Below, piece after piece: positions 1 through 7,958 of a stretch of DNA of 64,000 bases; position 1 is the stretch's first letter; each line of letters begins with the position of its first letter. Source of the stretch: Aeromonas sobria (GTDB lineage: Bacteria > Pseudomonadota > Gammaproteobacteria > Enterobacterales > Aeromonadaceae); assembly GCF_000820145.1 (NCBI RefSeq), contig NZ_CDBW01000006.1, positions 302,257 through 366,256 on the forward strand. Reading direction: 5' to 3'. Both the position numbers and the translations under genes were made by a program. The notes beneath the pieces were generated by a model. The model was not told the origin of the DNA and ran no database searches. It saw only the letters and a program-made list of their open reading frames with translations.

Positions 1-2760
1 GCTTCGGCTAACGTTGAGGCGAATGCCCGCGTGCTGCTGGATGAAACCGGTGGGTTTGATGCGGTGGAAATCACCAGCAGCGCCATTAGCGGTCTGTTTA
101 ATTCTCCGGTGTATGGCACTGACGGCGCCGGCAGCGTGCAGTACAGCCTGAGTGCCACCGCGGGTGCCCGCACCGGCCTGTGGCTGGAGGGTCAAAGTGG
201 CAGCGCCAGCGAAATCAAACTGGTGGCCGTGGCCAACGGTTATGAAGGATGGACCGGCGGTAGCACCAGTGGCACCAAGGCATTCAGTGTGCTGATGGAC
301 AGCAGCGGCAAGGTTACTGTGACCCAATATGCGGCGCTGGAGCACGGGGTGGATGGCAGCAGTGCAAGTGATCATGACGACAGCGCGTCGCTTGCGGCCG
401 AGGTCAAGGTGGTGCAGACCGTGACAGACCGTGATGGAGACCGCAGCACAGCGACCAGTGTGAACGGGTTGAACATCGTCTTCAAAGACGACGGTCCGAG
501 TGCTGTGGCTGATACCATTACCAGCGGCACTAATGGCACTGTCAACCTGGTGTTGGTTCTCGATAGCTCAGGCAGTATTGGTAATACCAATATGCAGGTT
601 ATCAAGGATGCTGTAACGAATCTGATGAACAGCTATGGCAACTCGCTGGTCAAGGTGATGCTGGTTGATTTTGATAGCTCGGCCACTGTCAAGAGTGTCG
701 GTAGTCAGGTATGGCTGACCAAGGATCAGGTAACTGGTCAGCTGACTAGCATCTCTTCTGGCGGTTCTACTGACTACGATGATGCTTTGCAAGCGGTTCG
801 GAACAATTATGGGACACCGCCTTCCGCCGATAACACCTTTGTATTTTTCATTTCGGATGGAGTGCCCAGTTCTGCTGATGAGGCAATTAACGCCACAGAG
901 CGCAATGACTGGACGAACTTCCTGACGCAAAAAGGCATTGATGGTGCATATGCCGTGGGGATTGGCTCAACCAGCGTACTTGATGCCGACCTGCAAAGTG
1001 TCGCGTGGTCACCGAGTGGCGCTCACAACAGCAATGTGGTGGTGATCAATACAGCGGGTCAGCTGTCGGGAACCCTGACCAACCTGACACAGGTAATTGA
1101 TGGTAATGTGACAACCAATGACAGTGCTGGTGCCGACGGTTTTGGTACGCCCAAACTGGTTTCTGTGGAGTACAACGGAACAACCTACTCCTTCAATAAC
1201 AGCAATACCTCTTTCACTATTGCATTGGGGACCAACAAGGGCTCCCTCTACATTGAAAATGATGGTGACTACCGATTCACCCCCCCAGCAGGGGGGGCAG
1301 AGGGGGCGCCTGTCGAGGTCACTTACAAGATTAAAGATGGCGATGGAGATACCAGCAGTGCCAAGTTGACCATTATCAATCCGGTCCTGGTGGTTGGTAG
1401 CAATGCCAATGACACAGGTTCCGGAGCCAGCACTGCCATTGACGATCACGTTCGTCCCAACCCTCTTCTTGCTCCGGATGTGGATGGAGCAATTGTGGGT
1501 GGAGTCGGGGCTGATGTGTTGATCGGTGATGTTGGCGGGGTGACTTCGGGTAGTTACAACCTGACATTTATGGTCGATATGTCGGGGAGTATCAGCAACT
1601 CGGAATTCCAGTTGATGAAAGATGCCATCAACAACTTGCTGGCCAAGTTCAGTGGCATTGCGCAACTGCAAGTCGAGATAGGTACGTTTGCAGATAGCAG
1701 CAAATATGTTGGTACCTACTCCTCTGTTTCTGCCGCTCAGCAGGCTGTCAGCAATCTAGTGCAGTCAGGTGGAGGCACTAATTACGAAGCTGCCTTGAAA
1801 CAGCTCAATACCATGATGACCGGGGATCCGGCTGCGAATCATAAATATGTCTACTTCCTCACCGATGGGGAGCCGACCGCAGGAGGCTGGACCAATTCTG
1901 CGCAGATTGCGACCGGTATAGCTGCCCTGAGTGCACTGTCTGCCTCGGATGTGGTGATTAATGCGGTCGGGATTGGGGTGCCATCGGGAGCGTCATTTGG
2001 CAATAACCTCAATGCGATCGACAACACTGTAGACAACTACCTCGCCGTAGACAGCTTTGATGACCTGTCTAGTGGCTTGGGTTCGCTGTTTACCGCCGTC
2101 AGTGTCGGCTCTGACCTGTTGCAAGGAGGTGCAGGCAACGACGTGATTTTTGGTGACAGTATTCATGCAGACAATACGGATGGCGGCTGGTTCGAGTTTG
2201 TAGCAGACAATCCGGGCAAGAGTGGTGGGCAATTGCTCAACGAACTTTACAGCCAGCATGCAGAGTATGGTAAGGAAGGTGCGGTTGGTGGTGATGATAC
2301 CCTTGAAGGTGGTGATGGGAATGATGTGCTTTATGGCCAAAAAGGCAATGATATCCTGATTGGCGGTGACGGTATCGACATTCTGATTGGCGGGACCGGG
2401 TCTGACACCCTCACAGGCGGTGCCGGCAAGGATACCTTCAAGTGGAGCGCTGCAGATGCGGGTGGTACCGATGTGATCAAGGACTTCACCACCGGCACCG
2501 GCGGGGATGTGCTGGATATTAGCGAGTTGCTCAATGGCGAGCATGCCAACAAGACATCGCTCGATGCCTATCTCACTTTCACAAGTGGTCCGGGTATCGG
2601 CAAATCGACTCTCACCATCGATCTTGATGGTTCGGGGGGCAGCAGTGCGACTCATGTCATCCAGTTTGACAGCATCGATCTGACACTGGGAGGTTCGCGT
2701 AACGACCAAACCATCATTGAAGATCTGTTGAATCAGGGAAATCTGAAGGTTGATCCGTAA
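1..2760 (+). CDS. Large RTX/type I-secreted protein with two VWA domains (5' end outside window)
   Basis: The frame is open from the first base, so this is the C-terminal 919 residues of a longer protein. Two von Willebrand A domains are visible, about nt 540-1090 and 1555-2090. Each has a full MIDAS set: DSSGS, GGSTDYD and SDG in the first; DMSGS, GGGTNYE and TDG in the second. Glycine-aspartate RTX repeats (GGDGNDVLYG type, nt 2125-2445) that bind calcium follow, then a C-terminal region typical of type I secretion signals. The family is exported by an ABC/TolC-type system and usually acts as a surface adhesin or biofilm protein. Adhesion is inference; the N-terminus and the transporter are not in view. 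The VWA parts look richer in A+T than the flanks. Confidence 0.85.
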   Translation, partial: ASANVEANARVLLDETGGFDAVEITSSAISGLFNSPVYGTDGAGSVQYSLSATAGARTGLWLEGQSGSASEIKLVAVANGYEGWTGGSTSGTKAFSVLMDSSGKVTVTQYAALEHGVDGSSASDHDDSASLAAEVKVVQTVTDRDGDRSTATSVNGLNIVFKDDGPSAVADTITSGTNGTVNLVLVLDSSGSIGNTNMQVIKDAVTNLMNSYGNSLVKVMLVDFDSSATVKSVGSQVWLTKDQVTGQLTSISSGGSTDYDDALQAVRNNYGTPPSADNTFVFFISDGVPSSADEAINATERNDWTNFLTQKGIDGAYAVGIGSTSVLDADLQSVAWSPSGAHNSNVVVINTAGQLSGTLTNLTQVIDGNVTTNDSAGADGFGTPKLVSVEYNGTTYSFNNSNTSFTIALGTNKGSLYIENDGDYRFTPPAGGAEGAPVEVTYKIKDGDGDTSSAKLTIINPVLVVGSNANDTGSGASTAIDDHVRPNPLLAPDVDGAIVGGVGADVLIGDVGGVTSGSYNLTFMVDMSGSISNSEFQLMKDAINNLLAKFSGIAQLQVEIGTFADSSKYVGTYSSVSAAQQAVSNLVQSGGGTNYEAALKQLNTMMTGDPAANHKYVYFLTDGEPTAGGWTNSAQIATGIAALSALSASDVVINAVGIGVPSGASFGNNLNAIDNTVDNYLAVDSFDDLSSGLGSLFTAVSVGSDLLQGGAGNDVIFGDSIHADNTDGGWFEFVADNPGKSGGQLLNELYSQHAEYGKEGAVGGDDTLEGGDGNDVLYGQKGNDILIGGDGIDILIGGTGSDTLTGGAGKDTFKWSAADAGGTDVIKDFTTGTGGDVLDISELLNGEHANKTSLDAYLTFTSGPGIGKSTLTIDLDGSGGSSATHVIQFDSIDLTLGGSRNDQTIIEDLLNQGNLKVDP
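1280..1297. repeat. C7/G7 homopolymer inverted repeat inside the RTX gene
   Basis: A run of seven C (1280-1286), the spacer AGCA, and a run of seven G (1291-1297) form a perfect palindrome inside the coding frame; a further G5 lies at 1302-1306. Slippage in either run would shift the frame and cut the protein before its second VWA domain and secretion signal. The frame is intact as given. Confidence 0.8.
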
Positions 2761-2769
2761 CCTTGTCTC

Positions 2770-2798
2770 GGGGCCAGGCTTGTCTGGCCCCTGTTTTT
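2770..2798 (+). terminator. Rho-independent terminator after the RTX gene
   Basis: A perfect 8-bp stem (GGGGCCAG/CTGGCCCC) with a 6-nt loop is followed by TGTTTTTT. It lies 10 nt past the stop codon. Confidence 0.85.
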
Positions 2799-2846
2799 TC
2801 CCCTAGGGGATGGATAAGATACAGGCAGTAGATGAGAGGGGTAATC

Positions 2847-3407
2847 ATGCAGTCATTCAACTGGGTCGACATTGATGGCATCCGTTATAGCTGGGATGGG
2901 CAGGGGAACATTACCTGTGCCGGCCAGTTTGGCTATCATGCCTCGATCGCGGGTGATCGGCTGGATGGGATGGAGATAGAGAATGAGGCTGGTGATGTAG
3001 CGGGGTCGCTCTATGTTGACTTTGCAGCGGCCTCTATTACCTATGTGCCAGTCATGGATACCGAGTCTGCCCATAACATGATTCTGGTTGGCCATGATCA
3101 GGGGCAGCAGGAGTATCCGCTGGCCAGTTTTCACTCCCCGTTGTTGCAAGATTTGCTGGGGCCGTCTGATACCATCGCCTGGTCTGCGATGGAGGAGGAG
3201 AGTGCTGGCACCGATATCGGACCGGCGGTGCAAGGACATGTTCTGTCGTGGGACTCATTCCATTTCGATGATGAGGTGCTGGTCTGTGGCGCTGCACCGG
3301 CGCTGGATATGGCAAACCAGAGCCAGGAGCCCGGCAGCATGGTCACCATCAGCCTCGATCTGACCAATCAGATACTGGATCAGATCCCCCCCTTGCACGA
3401 TATATGA
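2847..3407 (+). CDS. Hypothetical protein downstream of the RTX gene
   Basis: 186 residues, not recognised. The ATG at 2847 is preferred over the in-frame ATG at 2832 because GAGAGGGG sits about 5 nt upstream of it. There is no signal peptide, no membrane segment and no RTX nonapeptide. The protein is acidic, with a central stretch (GSLYVDFAAASITYVP) that loosely recalls the beta-strand repeats of large adhesins. It has its own terminator and is separated from the RTX gene by another, so it is probably a single-gene unit. Position beside the adhesin suggests a linked role, but nothing in the sequence proves that. Confidence 0.6.
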   Translation: MQSFNWVDIDGIRYSWDGQGNITCAGQFGYHASIAGDRLDGMEIENEAGDVAGSLYVDFAAASITYVPVMDTESAHNMILVGHDQGQQEYPLASFHSPLLQDLLGPSDTIAWSAMEEESAGTDIGPAVQGHVLSWDSFHFDDEVLVCGAAPALDMANQSQEPGSMVTISLDLTNQILDQIPPLHDI

Positions 3408-3433
3408 ATCCCGTAGCTGCACTGGCATAATCA

Positions 3434-3462
3434 CCTCAATCTTTCCGATTGAGGTTTTTTCT
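3434..3462 (+). terminator. Terminator whose 3' arm carries the yggE ribosome binding site
   Basis: CCTCAATC, loop TTTCC, GATTGAGG, then TTTTTTCT, ending directly at the ATG at 3463. It ends the gene at 2847-3407. The only Shine-Dalgarno-like sequence for the next gene, GAGG at 3451-3454, is the last part of the stem. Confidence 0.8.
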
Positions 3463-4179
3463 ATGTGGCGTCCCCTTCTTACTCTTTCCGCTCTGGTTGT
3501 CAGTGCTCCGCTGCTGGCGATTGAAGTGCCGCAAGCGCCCCATCTGGTGGTGAGCGGTTATGCCGAGCAGAAGACCGAACCCGATATGCTTACCCTCAAT
3601 GTCGCGGTGAGTGCACTGGATAAGCAGGGTCTCAAGGCCAAGCAGCAGGTCGATACCAAGGTCGCAGCCTTTTTTAGCCAGCTGGAAGGGCTGGGGATCA
3701 CGCGCAGCGATGTCGAGGCTGGCAATCTGATGGTCTCTCCGGAATATCAGTATGGCGAGAACAAGAAGCCGGTATTGCTGGGATACCGTGCCCAGCGGCA
3801 ATTGGCGGTCAAACTCTATCAACTGGATAAATTGAGCCCCTTGATGGATACCGCCCTCAAAGCCGGGCTGGAGTCCGTATCCCAGATTGAATATGGCTTG
3901 AAATCTCCTCAAGTCATCAAGGAGCAGGCCCGTCTGAATGCCGTCGAGGATGCCAAAACCAAGGCTGAATCTCTGGCCAAGGCGTTCGGGATGAAGCTTG
4001 GCAAGGTGTACAGTGTGGAGTACCGCAATGCTTCGCCCATTACCGCCTATAGCCGCAACCTGAAGGTGGTGCAGGCCATGGCGATGGCTGCTCCCGCGCC
4101 GGATATGGCGGATAACAGCTATCAGCAACAGCAGATCACGGTAAGCGATAATATCGAGGCTGTTTTCTTGCTGGAGTGA
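3463..4179 (+). CDS. yggE: YggE-like SIMPL-domain periplasmic protein
   Basis: 238 residues with a signal peptide of about 19 residues (cleavage after LLA) and a SIMPL (DUF541) domain over the rest. The order and spacing of conserved blocks such as LGYRAQRQLAVKLYQLDKL and the C-terminal VSDNIEAVFLLE match E. coli YggE, which is linked to reduced oxidative stress and whose biochemical role is unclear. The ATG follows immediately after a terminator U-run, with GAGG 8 nt upstream inside the hairpin. The gene is monocistronic, with terminators on both sides. Confidence 0.85.
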   Translation: MWRPLLTLSALVVSAPLLAIEVPQAPHLVVSGYAEQKTEPDMLTLNVAVSALDKQGLKAKQQVDTKVAAFFSQLEGLGITRSDVEAGNLMVSPEYQYGENKKPVLLGYRAQRQLAVKLYQLDKLSPLMDTALKAGLESVSQIEYGLKSPQVIKEQARLNAVEDAKTKAESLAKAFGMKLGKVYSVEYRNASPITAYSRNLKVVQAMAMAAPAPDMADNSYQQQQITVSDNIEAVFLLE

Positions 4180-4207
4180 TGCCAGTCGTTTAAGCCCTGT
4201 CATGAAC

Positions 4208-4239
4208 AACCCCGCCGTTTGCTGCGGGGTTTTTATTTT
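4208..4239 (+). terminator. Terminator after yggE
   Basis: AACCCCGC and GCGGGGTT form the stem around an 8-nt loop, followed by TTTATTTTG. It starts 29 nt past the yggE stop. Confidence 0.85.
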
Positions 4240-4255
4240 GTGTAGATGCAGATGT

Positions 4256-4300
4256 AAAAAAACCGACTCTCGTGTTTACTTCATCGGGCGTCGGCTTTTT
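4256..4300 (-). terminator. Probable terminator after ahpF
   Basis: On the minus strand a GCCGAC...GTCGG pair with a long loop is followed by a run of seven T. The stem is only about 5-6 bp, so the call rests mainly on position and the U-run. Confidence 0.45.
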
Positions 4301-4315
4301 GTTAAGCGGGGTTTA

Positions 4316-5896
4316 TCAGGCGGTCACTGCGTCAGCCTTGGTCACTTCCGGCGCCGGGTTGCGGATCAGGTAATCAAACGCCCCCAGTGCGGCGGTGGCA
4401 CCGGCACCCATGGAGATAATGATCTGCTTGAACGGTACCGTGGTGGCATCCCCTGCGGCGTAGACACCTGGCAGGGAGGTCGCGCCCTTGGTATCGATCT
4501 CAATTTCGCCAAAGCGGGTCAGGGCAATCTCGCCCCCTTTCAGGAACTCGGTGTTCGGCACCAGTCCAATCTGGACGAAGATGCCTGCCACCGTCAGGTG
4601 TTTGATCTCGCCGGTAGTGCGATCTTCGTAATCCATACCGACCACCTTGCTGCCATCACCGATCACTTCGGTAGTGCGAGCGCTCATGATGATGTCGATA
4701 TTGCCCATGGAGCGGGCCTTCTTCTGCAGTACCTCATCGGCACGCAGGGTATCGGCAAATTCGACTACGGTCACATGCTCGACGATGCCAGCCAGATCGA
4801 TGGCAGCCTCGATGCCGGAGTTACCGCCACCGATCACCGCCACTCGCTTGCCCTTGAAGAAGGGACCATCGCAGTGCGGGCAGTAGGCCACGCCCTTGGT
4901 GCGGTACTCGACTTCGCCCGGTACGTTCAGATCGCGCCAGCGGGCACCGGTCGCCAGGATCACGGAGCGGCTCTTCAAGGTGGCACCGGAGGCGAGATCC
5001 ACGTTCACATAACCATCTTTGCTGATGGCGGCGGCACGCTGCTCGGTGATCACTTCCACACCGTACTGCTTGACGTGCTGCTCCAGACTGGCTGCCAGCT
5101 TGGGGCCTTCGGTGTAGGTCACGGAGATAAAGTTCTCGATGCCAACGGTATCCATCACCTGGCCACCGAAACGCTCGGCGACGATGGCGGTGCGAATGCC
5201 TTTGCGAGCGGCATAGATGGCAGCCGCTGCGCCAGCCGGGCCACCGCCTACCACCAACACGTCGTAGGGCGCTTTTTCATTGAGTTCAGCCGCTTTGCGC
5301 TCACTGGCACCGGTATCGAGCTTGGCGACGATCTCTTCCAGCGAGATGCGGCCCTGGCTGAACGGTTGGCCGTTCAGGTAGACGTTCGGTACAGCCATGA
5401 TCTGGCGCTCGGCGACTTCTTCCTGAAACAGGGCGCCATCGATCATGGTGTGAGTGATGCCGGGGTTCAGGGTCGCCATCAGGTTCAGCGCCTGCACCAC
5501 GTCCGGGCAGTTGTGGCAGGAGAGGGAGATATAAGTCTCGAAGTGGAACTCGCCCTTGAGATGGCGGATCTGCTCCTGCACGGCCGCATCGGCCTTGGAG
5601 GGGTGGCCGCCGCTTTGCAGCAGGGCGAGCACCAAAGAGGTAAATTCATGACCCATGGGAATGCCGGCAAAGTGAACGCGCGGGGCTTGGCCCTGTGCTG
5701 CGACACTCATGGAAGGCTTGCGCGCGGCAGTGCCATCGGTCATGGAAATTTTGGGTGACATCTCGCTGATCTCGCTGGCCAGTGCCAGCAGCTCTGCAGA
5801 TTTGTCGCTGTCATTGCCGGACACGCTGATCTCGATGGGATTGACGATGTACTGCAGATAGGTGTTCAGCTGTTGTTTGAGGTTGGTATCCAACAT
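4316..5896 (-). CDS. ahpF: Alkyl hydroperoxide reductase subunit F
   Basis: 526 residues, colinear with E. coli AhpF. This FAD/NADH enzyme passes electrons to AhpC. The N-terminal tandem thioredoxin-fold region has CHNC (as in [13 protein letters not shown]). The middle has the dinucleotide-binding [10 protein letters not shown], and the redox-active CPHC lies in [12 protein letters not shown]; the second nucleotide-binding motif is [10 protein letters not shown]. The start at 5896 ([10 protein letters not shown]) matches the family and has AAGGA about 9 nt upstream; a longer in-frame start at 5959 has no support. It follows ahpC by 154 nt with a hairpin attenuator between them. Confidence 0.97.
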   Translation of the reverse strand: MLDTNLKQQLNTYLQYIVNPIEISVSGNDSDKSAELLALASEISEMSPKISMTDGTAARKPSMSVAAQGQAPRVHFAGIPMGHEFTSLVLALLQSGGHPSKADAAVQEQIRHLKGEFHFETYISLSCHNCPDVVQALNLMATLNPGITHTMIDGALFQEEVAERQIMAVPNVYLNGQPFSQGRISLEEIVAKLDTGASERKAAELNEKAPYDVLVVGGGPAGAAAAIYAARKGIRTAIVAERFGGQVMDTVGIENFISVTYTEGPKLAASLEQHVKQYGVEVITEQRAAAISKDGYVNVDLASGATLKSRSVILATGARWRDLNVPGEVEYRTKGVAYCPHCDGPFFKGKRVAVIGGGNSGIEAAIDLAGIVEHVTVVEFADTLRADEVLQKKARSMGNIDIIMSARTTEVIGDGSKVVGMDYEDRTTGEIKHLTVAGIFVQIGLVPNTEFLKGGEIALTRFGEIEIDTKGATSLPGVYAAGDATTVPFKQIIISMGAGATAALGAFDYLIRNPAPEVTKADAVTA

Positions 5897-5939
5897 CTTC
5901 GAATTCCTTCTTGTGATTGCGGGTCGGCGTGATATTTGA

Positions 5940-6018
5940 GCCGGAAAGCTGACCGGCACATTTAACGCAGGCCGGAAAGCAGACCGCGCGTTTTCTGAGG
6001 GCCGGAAACAAAACCGGC
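5940..6018. repeat. Three tandem hairpin-forming repeats in the ahpC-ahpF junction
   Basis: Three copies of GCCGGAAA followed by a short variable part and ACCG start at 5940, 5971 and 6001, spaced 31 and 30 nt. The first and third copies are themselves inverted repeats (GCCGG...CCGGC), so the transcript can form a row of small hairpins. Confidence 0.6.
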
Positions 6019-6034
6019 CCTTGTGCGGGCCGGT
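6005..6034 (-). terminator. Attenuator-like terminator between ahpC and ahpF
   Basis: On the minus strand an 8-bp perfect stem (ACCGGCCC/GGGCCGGT) with loop GCACAA is followed by TTTGTTT. It lies 16 nt past the ahpC stop and upstream of ahpF, so it probably lowers ahpF transcription relative to ahpC. Confidence 0.75.
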
Positions 6035-6050
6035 CTTGGAAGCGGGAGGC

Positions 6051-6617
6051 TTAGATCTTGCCTACCAGGTCCAGGGACGGGGCCAGAGTGGCTTCGCCTT
6101 CTTTCCATTTAGCCGGGCACACTTCACCCGGGTGGGATGCCACGTACTGGGCCGCTTTGACTTTGCGCAGCAGTTCCAGTGCGTCACGGCCGATGCCGCC
6201 AGCGTTGATTTCAACGATCTGGATGATGCCCTGTGGGTCGATGACGAAGGTGCCGCGGTCAGCCAGACCGGCTTCTTCGATCATTACGCCGAAGTTGCGG
6301 GTGATGGTACCAGTCGGGTCACCAATCATCGGGTACTGCAGCTTGCTGATGGTGTCAGAGGTGTCGTGCCACGCTTTGTGAGTGAAGTGGGTGTCGGTAG
6401 AGACAGAGTAGATCTCGACGCCCATCTTTTGGAATTCAGCGTAGTTGTCAGCCAGATCGCCCAGTTCAGTCGGGCAAACGAAGGTGAAGTCAGCCGGGTA
6501 GAAGAACACCACGGACCACTTGCCTTTCAGGTCAGCGTCAGACACCTGAACGAATTTGCCATTGTGATAAGCGGTAGCGTTGAACGGCTTGATTTCAGTG
6601 TTGATATAGGTAGACAT
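6051..6617 (-). CDS. ahpC: Alkyl hydroperoxide reductase subunit C (typical 2-Cys peroxiredoxin)
   Basis: 188 residues, full length for the family. It reduces organic peroxides and hydrogen peroxide in the cytoplasm and is recycled by AhpF. The peroxidatic cysteine is in [12 protein letters not shown] (about residue 47) and the resolving cysteine is in GEVCPAKW near the C-terminus. AAGGAG lies 7 nt before the ATG. A -10-like TATGAT lies on the minus strand at 6701-6706. OxyR control is expected from the family, but no convincing four-element OxyR site was seen. Confidence 0.97.
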   Translation of the reverse strand: MSTYINTEIKPFNATAYHNGKFVQVSDADLKGKWSVVFFYPADFTFVCPTELGDLADNYAEFQKMGVEIYSVSTDTHFTHKAWHDTSDTISKLQYPMIGDPTGTITRNFGVMIEEAGLADRGTFVIDPQGIIQIVEINAGGIGRDALELLRKVKAAQYVASHPGEVCPAKWKEGEATLAPSLDLVGKI

Positions 6618-6990
6618 CTATTAGCTCCTTGGTGATATACATATGCCGGTCTGGTGTTGCAAAGGTTGGCCAGACGAGGCGTTTAACTTTCGATGGATTC
6701 ATCATAGGGACTTTCGCTAATCGATAAAAGCCGCAATTTTGAATCGCTTAAATCTACTTATTAGATAACTCACTATGGCTGTACCTAACATGAATATCTC
6801 TGGCGTACAGAGATAACTCCTTGTCGTGGTTCAATATCTGTGCGGCACATCGCCTTTTCAAGGCTCGGTCAGCCGAGTGCCGCCGCGATGAGATGAACGG
6901 TGGAGCAAGCTGGTGGCGCAGGAGGTTGAGGCAACTGGTCGCGGCGATGGGGGATGTGTTGGCAATCGAGGGAGGCAGAAAAGCGCGGAT

Positions 6991-7027
6991 AAAAAAATCC
7001 CGGCGCTATCGCAACGATAGGGCCGGG
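6991..7027 (-). terminator. Strong minus-strand terminator of the candidate sRNA
   Basis: CCCGGC-C-CTATCG, loop TTG, CGATAG-C-GCCGGG, then A and seven T on the minus strand. The two 6-bp blocks are perfect, with one C/C mismatch between them. Confidence 0.85.
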
Positions 7028-7163
7028 TCATCAAACAAGGAATGGCGATATAAACAAATGCTTTACAGCAAAGACTAACTACGGGGTGTGCAAACTTGCA
7101 GACATATGAAAGGAAGAGTGTGGGTGCACAATCCCTCGTCTCCCTCTCGGCAACTATTGCATG
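6991..7163 (-). ncRNA. Candidate small RNA under a CRP-overlapped promoter
   Basis: In the 682-nt gap between ahpC and the CBS gene there is a complete minus-strand unit without a convincing reading frame. It has a sigma70-like promoter (7169-7197), about 170 nt of transcript, and a strong terminator at 6991-7027. The body is rich in CUU/UUCC stretches and ends in a hairpin with seven U, as Hfq-dependent sRNAs do. No known sRNA family was recognised. It could instead be the 3' UTR of the CBS gene. The transcript start is inferred from the promoter. Confidence 0.5.
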
Positions 7164-7168
7164 AGCTG

Positions 7169-7197
7169 ATAATAGTGTGACGAAGATCACAAAGCAA
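7169..7197 (-). promoter_or_regulatory. Promoter with a perfect CRP palindrome as its spacer
   Basis: On the minus strand, -35 TTGCTT (7192-7197) and -10 TATTAT (7169-7174) are 17 nt apart. The spacer contains TGTGATCTTCGTCACA (7176-7191), a perfect 5+6+5 match to the CRP consensus. CRP bound here would block RNA polymerase, so repression by cAMP-CRP is the simplest reading. Confidence 0.6.
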
Positions 7198-7299
7198 CCA
7201 TATGGTGTAATTTTTCAATCAAAATGAAAGACTTTCAGCATTTTTGCCGATTAGGTATGCTGAAAACGCTTTTATTGTAATTTTATTACATTTATTCCG

Positions 7300-7746
7300 T
7301 CAGAAATCGGTGGGTGGCTCCTGCTCTTCCATCAACTCCAGCAGGTTGATGGCAACCGCAATGAAATCAGACTCGGTGACGATACCGATCAGCTTGCGTC
7401 CTTTTAGTACCGGCAGGCAGCCATATTTGTGGCGCTGCAGGTAGAGTGCCGCCTCCTTGATGCCAGCGTGGGGGTCCACGCTTGCCACTTGCCGTGTCAT
7501 GATCTCGTCGAGTTGCACGCTGTCGGTAAATTCGGCTTCCCGCTCCGGGCTGATGAGCAGCAGTTTGGATTCCCGAGTGGCCAGGATATCGGTGAGGGTC
7601 ACCAACCCCAGCAGGTGGTGCTGCTCGTCAACGATGGGAATGTGGCGGATCCGCTCCTGCTGCATCAGCACCATCGCCTGTTTGGCACTGTTTTCCGGAC
7701 CCAGGGTGAAGGGATGTTCGGTCATGATTTCGGATAAGGTCATCAT
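7300..7746 (-). CDS. CBS-domain pair protein
   Basis: 148 residues made almost wholly of two CBS domains (about 7-62 and 78-135), with motifs RIRHIPIVDEQHHLLGLVT and YGCLPVLKGRKLIGIVTESD. Such pairs bind adenosine nucleotides and act as regulatory modules; the partner is unknown. No catalytic domain is fused to it. AAGGAGG lies 6 nt before the first of two adjacent ATG codons. It stands alone on the minus strand, with no clear terminator close to its stop. Confidence 0.85.
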   Translation of the reverse strand: MMTLSEIMTEHPFTLGPENSAKQAMVLMQQERIRHIPIVDEQHHLLGLVTLTDILATRESKLLLISPEREAEFTDSVQLDEIMTRQVASVDPHAGIKEAALYLQRHKYGCLPVLKGRKLIGIVTESDFIAVAINLLELMEEQEPPTDF

Positions 7747-7902
7747 GGTGAGCCTCCTTGTGTATCTCCCTTCACCCTAGCCCACCCCTCTCTGGCAAAA
7801 CATGATCAGGGTCAATACAGATCATTAAAGAATCATTAACCGGATGGGTGTATCAATATTGCTCGCTATCCCTTGTCTCTCTTGGGTTTTTGGTCTTTTG
7901 GG

Positions 7903-7931
7903 TTGCCTTGGAAGATGGGGATAACTAGACT
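7903..7931 (+). promoter_or_regulatory. Possible queA promoter
   Basis: TTGCCT (7903-7908) and TAGACT (7926-7931) are 17 nt apart, placing the start of transcription about 20 nt before the queA ATG. Confidence 0.45.
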
Positions 7932-7958
7932 AGCCGCCGATTCCCTTCGAGGTGAAAG

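Noticed and set aside
4202..5758. Plus-strand open frame of 518 codons opposite ahpF
   Set aside because: Starts inside the yggE terminator and mirrors ahpF; no recognisable motif.
6690..6780. OxyR binding site upstream of ahpC
   Set aside because: Scattered ATAG/CTAT-like pieces were seen on both strands, but not with the 7-nt spacing of the OxyR consensus.
6821..7078. Plus-strand open frame of 85 codons in the same gap
   Set aside because: No ribosome binding site, no family features, and an odd Arg/Trp-rich composition.
6858..7190. Minus-strand open frame of 110 codons in the ahpC-CBS gap
   Set aside because: It runs straight through the strong terminator at 6991-7027 and starts inside the CRP site, with no ribosome binding site.
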